Made by a program: the position numbers and the translations under genes. A DNA stretch of 64,000 nucleotides from DASZTV01 sp035550655. GTDB taxonomy: Bacteria > Actinomycetota > Actinomycetes > JAFAQI01. Below, in pieces: positions 59,427 to 64,000 of this stretch. The DNA is taken from positions 1-64,000 of the forward strand of contig DASZOU010000035.1 in NCBI GenBank assembly GCA_035550655.1, given 5' to 3'. A model generated the notes under the pieces. The model was given only the letters and a program-made list of their open reading frames with translations. It made no database searches and had not been told where the DNA came from. How positions within the stretch are numbered: position 1 is the first letter of the stretch; every line of letters starts with the position of its first letter.

Positions 59427-60961
59427 CATGAGTCCCGGCCGGCGGGGACCAGTCCGTTCTCGATGGCGAACAGCGCCGCCGCGCCCCGCGTCGACGCGCC
59501 GATCTTCCGGTAGATGTGCTGGACGTGGTGGTCGGCGGTCTTCGGCGAGACGACGAGCTGAGCCGCGATCTCGCGTGTGGTGAGCCCCAGTGCCATGAGG
59601 CGTACGACGTCGACCTCGCGGCTGGTGAGCCCGCCGGGCTGTGCGGGGCGGGCAACCCGGCGATGGCCTGCTGAGGCGAGCACCCGCTCGACGGCTTCGC
59701 CGTCCAGCCGGCCGGCGGACGCGTCGCGTCTGAGCTCGGCGGCCGCCTCGGCTGCGGTCAACGCAGCGCGATGCGGCCGGTCGGAGACCATCGCCTGGTA
59801 GGAGTCGGCGGCGGCGACGACCCGCGCCGCCTCGTCGAGCTCGCCGGCCGTCGGGCGCCGGTGGTAGCCGGACTGGTCGAGGCGCTCGTGGGCGCCACCG
59901 GCCGGGACGGCGAGCCGAGCCGTGAAGGCAAGTCGGCGCAACAGCTGGTCAGTGACCATCGCATGGGTTTCCATGCGTTCGCGTTCGTCGCGGGTGAGCG
60001 GACTGGGCTTGTCCAGGATCGAGTTCGGGATGGCGACGACGCCGAAGTCGTGCACCAGCGCCGCTGCCTCGGCGAGCGGTCCGCTTGCCTCGCGGGCGAG
60101 ACCGGCGACGGCGCGGGAGTGGCCGCCCGTCCACGGCGACTTGAGGTCGGTGAAGTCGGCGAGGACGAGCAGCGCGTCGTGCGCCTCCGCCTCCGTGAGA
60201 GCGTGGCCCGGCGGTGCGACATCGAGTGCCGCGTCCCACGGATCCGCCGCGACGACCTCGTCGTACCAGTTCGGGCCGTGAGCCACGACGAGGTCGGCCA
60301 GCGTCGGGTCGTAGGTCTTGCCCCGGCGGGCGCGGATGGTGGCGACAGCGGCGTGGACGTCGGCGGCACGCGCCAGCGCTTCGAACTCCTGCGACAGCTG
60401 GGTCACCCGCATCGGCAGCGGGATCGCCGTGCCCTTGCAGCCGGTAGGGAAGCCGCGACCGTTCCAGCGCTCGAAGCTGGTCGCGAGCGAGGCCCGGACC
60501 GAGGAATCGACGCCGAGCCGGGTTGCCAGGACGTCGCTGACCTCGCACGCCGTTCGGAAGTTCATCTCCATGGCGGCTCGGCCGGTGGCCAGTACGCCGA
60601 GCAGCGCGCGGACTCGATCCAAGCCGTGCCGGCCGGGCCCGGCGTGGGCCAGCATCAGGCGAACCATCTCGGGCGGACTCGCGTTGTCGGCGAGCATCGC
60701 CTCCGCCCGCACCTCGATCTCGTCGCCGAACAGCTGCGCCATGTCGAAGGCATGACTCGTGCAGCCGAGGAATCGGAGCGTGCCCGTCCACCAGCAGGTC
60801 TCCAGCTCGGCCGCACTCGCGCCCGCCGCTTCGGCGAGGCGCTGTCCCAGGACGGTCGCCCGCAGCTGGGAGCCCGCGGGTTGCGCGAAAGCGTGGTCCT
60901 GCCCCACCGCGAGCAGAGCCGCGATCTCCGCTCGGGTCACCCCCGGGTTCATGACCGCCAC
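59426..60961 (-). CDS. HD-domain protein with C-terminal LuxR DNA-binding domain
   Basis: A 511-residue regulator. The centre carries an HD-type phosphohydrolase domain (HDFGVVAIPNSILDKPSPLTRDE, then HERLDQSGYHR) that resembles HD-GYP. The HD-x-GK Lys is Val, so metal or catalytic function may be altered. The C-terminus holds a GerE/LuxR helix-turn-helix at about 445-500 (LTSREVDVVRLMALGLTTREIAAQLVVS). Two copies of one 16-bp site, at 59411 and 60983, flank the gene, which fits autoregulation and control of the amidase and SnoaL-like genes. Confidence 0.88.
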   Translation of the reverse strand: MAVMNPGVTRAEIAALLAVGQDHAFAQPAGSQLRATVLGQRLAEAAGASAAELETCWWTGTLRFLGCTSHAFDMAQLFGDEIEVRAEAMLADNASPPEMVRLMLAHAGPGRHGLDRVRALLGVLATGRAAMEMNFRTACEVSDVLATRLGVDSSVRASLATSFERWNGRGFPTGCKGTAIPLPMRVTQLSQEFEALARAADVHAAVATIRARRGKTYDPTLADLVVAHGPNWYDEVVAADPWDAALDVAPPGHALTEAEAHDALLVLADFTDLKSPWTGGHSRAVAGLAREASGPLAEAAALVHDFGVVAIPNSILDKPSPLTRDERERMETHAMVTDQLLRRLAFTARLAVPAGGAHERLDQSGYHRRPTAGELDEAARVVAAADSYQAMVSDRPHRAALTAAEAAAELRRDASAGRLDGEAVERVLASAGHRRVARPAQPGGLTSREVDVVRLMALGLTTREIAAQLVVSPKTADHHVQHIYRKIGASTRGAAALFAIENGLVPAGRDS

Positions 60962-60982
60962 CGTAGACGGACGCTCGGGAAG

Positions 60983-60998
60983 ATGGGGAGTTCTCCCG
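60983..60998. promoter_or_regulatory. 16-bp site upstream of the HD-LuxR and SnoaL-like genes
   Basis: The sequence ATGGGGAGTTCTCCCG is the exact reverse complement of the 59411-59426 site. It is 22 bases upstream of the HD-LuxR start (60961) and 77 bases upstream of the divergent SnoaL-like start (61076), so one bound dimer could control both. Confidence 0.75.
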
Positions 60999-61075
60999 AC
61001 GCGCCGAGGCCCACCTTCGCCCGATGCTCGAAGAACCGGGCGCGAGCCAGCGCCCCCGTTAGTGAGGGGTGGGAC

Positions 61076-61471
61076 ATGAGTGGGTTCGACGAGGCGTCGG
61101 TCGCGGAGTTCCTCGACCAGCTGTGCAAGGCATGGGAGACCAACGACGGCGCGGAGCTCGGCTCGCTGTTCACCGGCGACGGATCGCTCATCAATCCGTT
61201 CGGTCAGCGGGCCGAGGGGCGGTCAGGCGTCGCGGCGATGTACGCCGAGTACTTCACCGGCATCTTGGCCGGCACCTCGACCTCGGTCACCGGGCAAGCC
61301 GTGCGACCGATCGATGACCGCCATGCGCTGGTGGACGTGGAGCAGACGATTCTGGGTGCCGACGGAGCGGTCGTGCTCGCCGTTCATCTGACGGCGCTGC
61401 TTCGTTGCGAGGACGGGCAGTTGCGGTTCGTCGACGCGCGGCCGTATGCCTTCCAGGATGCGCCTGCCTGA
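61076..61471 (+). CDS. SnoaL/NTF2-like protein
   Basis: A 131-residue alpha+beta cone protein of the SnoaL-like/NTF2 type. Typical features: WETNDGAELGSLFTGDGSLINPFG near the N-terminus and AVHLTALLRCEDGQLRFVDARP at the C-terminus. This fold serves as ketosteroid isomerase-like enzymes, polyketide cyclases or ligand sensors; no catalytic set is clear. ATG 61076 has GAGGGG upstream. It is divergent from the HD-LuxR regulator and converges on cydC. Confidence 0.8.
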   Translation: MSGFDEASVAEFLDQLCKAWETNDGAELGSLFTGDGSLINPFGQRAEGRSGVAAMYAEYFTGILAGTSTSVTGQAVRPIDDRHALVDVEQTILGADGAVVLAVHLTALLRCEDGQLRFVDARPYAFQDAPA

Positions 61472-61484
61472 GCCGCAGCTGCGC

Positions 61485-63161
61485 TCATCGAATCGGCGGG
61501 CGCACTCGAATGATCTCGTCGAGGCCGTCGATGCCCTCGAGGTCGTGCGTGATCAGAAGCAGGGTGTGGCCCTCCGTGGCCGCGAGGAGGTCGGCCAGAA
61601 GCTCGCGGCTGGTGTCCGGGTCGAGATGTGCGGTGGGCTCGTCGAGAACGAGAATGGGCGGGTCCGCCAGGAGCGCCCGCGCCAGCATCAGCCGTTGTGC
61701 CTGACCGCCCGACAGCTCGGCGCCATGAGTGCCGACGGGGGTCTCCCATCCGAGCGGCAGCGACTGGATGAAGTCGAGCAGTCGCACCCGTTCGGCGACG
61801 TCGTCGAGCTGCTGTTGGCTGGCGTCGGGTCTGGCCAAGCGCACGTTCTCGCGGATCGTCGAGTCGAAGACATGGCCGTCCGCGGGCGCGCCGCCCACGA
61901 TCGCTCGAACGTCGTCGGCGGCGTACGCGGCAAGCGGCTGTCCGTTGAGCAGCGCCTGCCCGCTGTCGAGGTCCAGGAACCGGAACAGGATCGAGGCGAC
62001 GGTGCTCTTGCCCGCCCCCGACGGACCGATCAGCGCGACGCGCCGACCGGGTGGCAGGTCGACGGACAAGCGGTCCAGCGCCAGCGGTTCGGCGGCGCCG
62101 TAGCGCGCCCGGGCGCCGATCAGCTGCAGGTGGATCGGTGCGGTGGGCGGCGGCAGTGGCGTTGCGGGATCCGCCACCGGCGTCGGTGCATCGAGCACCT
62201 CCAGCACGCGCCGGGAGCCGGCCCGCACCGACGCGAGCTGCTGGGCCGCCGCGGTGAGCGGGTTGGTTGCCTCGAACGCCGCCAGGCCGGTCAGCACCAC
62301 GACGGCCACGCCGATCCGGTCGAGGCCGTGCGTCGCCGCTGCGACCGCGACGAGAAGCAACAGCCAGACGGTGCCGCCGGCCATCAGCGATGACAAGCCG
62401 GCGCCCAGCCCACCCACGAATGCTCGCCGTCGCGCGGCCACTGTCAGCGTCGCGTCGTCGCTCGCCAGTGCAGCGACGGCCACCTGCTCGTGTCCGAAGG
62501 CCACGAGCTCCTGATAGCCCTCGAGCAGATCGGTGACCTTGGTCGCGAGTGACGCGCGGGCGGCTGCGACCTGCTGTTCGGCTCGCGCGGCAAGCCGCAC
62601 GACCAGGGCGGGGACGAGCACGCCCGCGAGGAGAAGTCCGGCCGCGAGGACAGCGGCGGCGGGCAGGTAGATGAGGGCGAGTCCGACCGCTGCGCCGCCG
62701 CCCACGACGAACGCCACCAGCGGTGGGGTGACGCCCCGGATGAAGATGTCCTGGACCGCGTCGACGTCGCTGACGAGCCGGTTGAGCAGATCGCCGGTGC
62801 GCTTGCCGCGGAGGCCGGCGGGAGCGATCCGTTCCAGGGCGGCGAACACCCGCACCCGCAGGTCGGCGAGGACCCGGAACGCCGCGTCGTGCGACGACAG
62901 CCGCTCGAGGTAGCGGAACAGCCCACGGCCGATGCCGAAGGCTCGAACCGCAACCACGGCGACTGCCAGTGCTACCTCGTTTGGATGCTCCGAGGCGCGG
63001 GCGATGAGGAAGCCGGACACCGCGAACAGTCCCACCCCGCAGGCGACGGTGGCTGCGCCGGCCAGCACGGCGACGAGCATTCGGGCCCGAAGCGGCCGGG
63101 CATCGGCAACGATGCGCCACACCGGATGGTTCCCGCGAGTCGCGGCGACAGTCGTCATCAC
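61485..63161 (-). CDS. cydC: Thiol reductant ABC exporter subunit CydC
   Basis: Half of the CydDC exporter of cysteine/glutathione, required to assemble cytochrome bd oxidase. The 558-residue length is normal. Six helices in the N-terminal half, then the nucleotide-binding domain with Walker A GPSGAGKST (about 380), signature LSGGQAQRLMLARALL and Walker B PPILVLDEPTAHLD. The GTG/ATG start overlaps the cydD stop by about 4 bases. It is the second gene of a cydDC pair; cydAB are not in the window. Confidence 0.92.
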   Translation of the reverse strand: MMTTVAATRGNHPVWRIVADARPLRARMLVAVLAGAATVACGVGLFAVSGFLIARASEHPNEVALAVAVVAVRAFGIGRGLFRYLERLSSHDAAFRVLADLRVRVFAALERIAPAGLRGKRTGDLLNRLVSDVDAVQDIFIRGVTPPLVAFVVGGGAAVGLALIYLPAAAVLAAGLLLAGVLVPALVVRLAARAEQQVAAARASLATKVTDLLEGYQELVAFGHEQVAVAALASDDATLTVAARRRAFVGGLGAGLSSLMAGGTVWLLLLVAVAAATHGLDRIGVAVVVLTGLAAFEATNPLTAAAQQLASVRAGSRRVLEVLDAPTPVADPATPLPPPTAPIHLQLIGARARYGAAEPLALDRLSVDLPPGRRVALIGPSGAGKSTVASILFRFLDLDSGQALLNGQPLAAYAADDVRAIVGGAPADGHVFDSTIRENVRLARPDASQQQLDDVAERVRLLDFIQSLPLGWETPVGTHGAELSGGQAQRLMLARALLADPPILVLDEPTAHLDPDTSRELLADLLAATEGHTLLLITHDLEGIDGLDEIIRVRPPIR

Positions 63162-64000
63162 ACCAGCACCGGCGCTTCGTGAAGGATCCGGCCTGCCTGC
63201 ATCGCGACGATCCGGTCAGCATCGGCCGTCCAGCCGTGGACGTGACTGATCGTGACGACGGTGCGGCCGAGCGCCAGTCGGTCCACGGCGGTCCGCAGGT
63301 CCTCGGCAGTCGACTGGTCCAGGTGCGCCGTCGGCTCATCCAACAGCAGCAGCGGCGCATCGCGCAGGAAGGCGCGTGCCAGTGCCACCCGCTGACGCTG
63401 GCCGCTGGACAAGGTCAGTCCGCGTTCGCCCACGACGGTGTCCAGCTCGGCGAAGTCGAGGACGCCGGCGGCGGCTGCGGCGAGCCGGAGGCGAGCGTCG
63501 GTCGCCGCGGAATCGCCGAGGCGGATGTTGGCCGCGACGGTGCCGGCGAACAGGTGGGCGCGCTGCGGAACCCATGCGATCTGGCGCCGCCAGTCGGCGA
63601 CGTCGACGCCGCGAAGGTCAACGCCGTCGACGGTGATCCGGCCGGAGGTGGGCTCGCGGAGACCGAGGAGCAAGGACAGCAGCGAGCTCTTCCCTGCTCC
63701 GCTCGGTCCGACAACGGCGAGTCGCTCGCCGGGATGGATGGTGAGACTCAGATCGGAAACGGCCGGTTCGGCGCGAGCGGGGTACTGCAGCCCGACGCCT
63801 TCGAGGCGAATCGTGGCATCCCGAAGGTCGACGCTCGTCGCGGCGGGAGACGACCGCCTCGTGGTGGTCGGTACGTCGAGGATGTCCAGGGCCTCCTGGG
63901 CAGCCGTGACCCCCTCCGCGCTGGCATGGAACTGCGCGCCGACCGCGCGAAGCGGAAGGTAGGCCTCTGGAGCCAGCAGCAGAACCAGCAGCGCCGTCTC
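63158..64000 (-). CDS. cydD: CydD, 5' part cut off by the window edge
   Basis: The frame continues without interruption to the end of the window. The visible C-terminal part includes the end of the membrane domain (LLVLLLAPEAYLPLRAVGAQF, read in short blocks), Walker A GPSGAGKSSLL, signature LSSGQRQRVALARAFL and Walker B LLLLDEPTAHLD. The start lies outside the window. The two proteins CydC and CydD work as a heterodimer that exports thiols to the periplasm-equivalent space. Confidence 0.9.
   Translation of the reverse strand, partial: ETALLVLLLAPEAYLPLRAVGAQFHASAEGVTAAQEALDILDVPTTTRRSSPAATSVDLRDATIRLEGVGLQYPARAEPAVSDLSLTIHPGERLAVVGPSGAGKSSLLSLLLGLREPTSGRITVDGVDLRGVDVADWRRQIAWVPQRAHLFAGTVAANIRLGDSAATDARLRLAAAAAGVLDFAELDTVVGERGLTLSSGQRQRVALARAFLRDAPLLLLDEPTAHLDQSTAEDLRTAVDRLALGRTVVTISHVHGWTADADRIVAMQAGRILHEAPVLV

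Noticed and set aside
1..64000. CRISPR array, prophage, insertion sequence or rRNA
   Set aside because: No regularly spaced repeats, integrase, transposase or rRNA-like sequence was seen.

Overview
The window is GC-rich, densely packed chromosomal DNA from an actinomycete. The evidence is a mycothiol-pathway deacetylase (MshB-like), many GTG starts, frequent 1-8 bp stop/start overlaps, an F420/DDN-type reductase, an unlinked set of TetR regulators and CydDC. I cannot place it more finely than class Actinomycetes. I see no rRNA, tRNA, CRISPR array or recognisable transposase.

Layout. (1) 0-3.7 kb: small accessory enzymes (GNAT, HIT, methyltransferase, unknown, NUDIX, 2'-5' RNA ligase-like). 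Two of them look frameshifted. (2) 3.7-27.7 kb: a large lipid-type catabolic island. A TetR/P450/solute-binding-protein unit has a perfect 12-bp operator. It is followed by a 12-gene plus-strand run: aldehyde dehydrogenase, amidohydrolase, [3Fe-4S] ferredoxin, SDR, P450, DDN-family reductase, acyl-CoA ligase, CoA-transferase, DUF35, Ltp2-like thiolase-fold protein and TetR. A minus-strand operon then carries an esterase and a branched-chain-amino-acid-type ABC importer, with LivH-LivM-LivG fused into one chain. Further SDRs and a CMD-family protein follow. Two related palindromes (7517-7551 and 24534-24552) sit at the promoters of the two main operons and suggest one shared regulator. The gene set fits import, hydroxylation, CoA activation and retro-aldol side-chain cleavage of a cyclic hydrophobic carboxylate (steroid- or terpenoid-like); the actual substrate cannot be read from sequence.

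(3) 27.9-31.7 kb: pterin dehydratase, MshB, an atypical FtsH-like protease, a membrane protein. (4) 31.7-38.9 kb: a compact chemosensory cluster (CheW, two membrane-embedded MCPs, hybrid CheA-REC, REC-GAF) without CheR or CheB. (5) 38.9-40.0 kb: a DUF559-nuclease gene bounded by 47-bp direct repeats. (6) 40.0-43.7 kb: methyltransferase, MMPL transporter and its TetR, with tandem palindromes over the promoter. (7) 43.7-49.8 kb: an oligopeptide/nickel-type ABC importer with a fused DppD-DppF ATPase. (8) 49.8-52.0 kb: MFS exporter and two cupins. (9) 52.1-58.2 kb: MgtA-like P-type ATPase, phosphoketolase and acetate kinase in one coupled operon. (10) 58.2-61.5 kb: amidase, HD-LuxR regulator and a SnoaL-like protein, with a 16-bp site repeated in inverted orientation on both sides of the regulator. 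(11) 61.5-64.0 kb: cydC and the 3' part of cydD, cut by the window edge.
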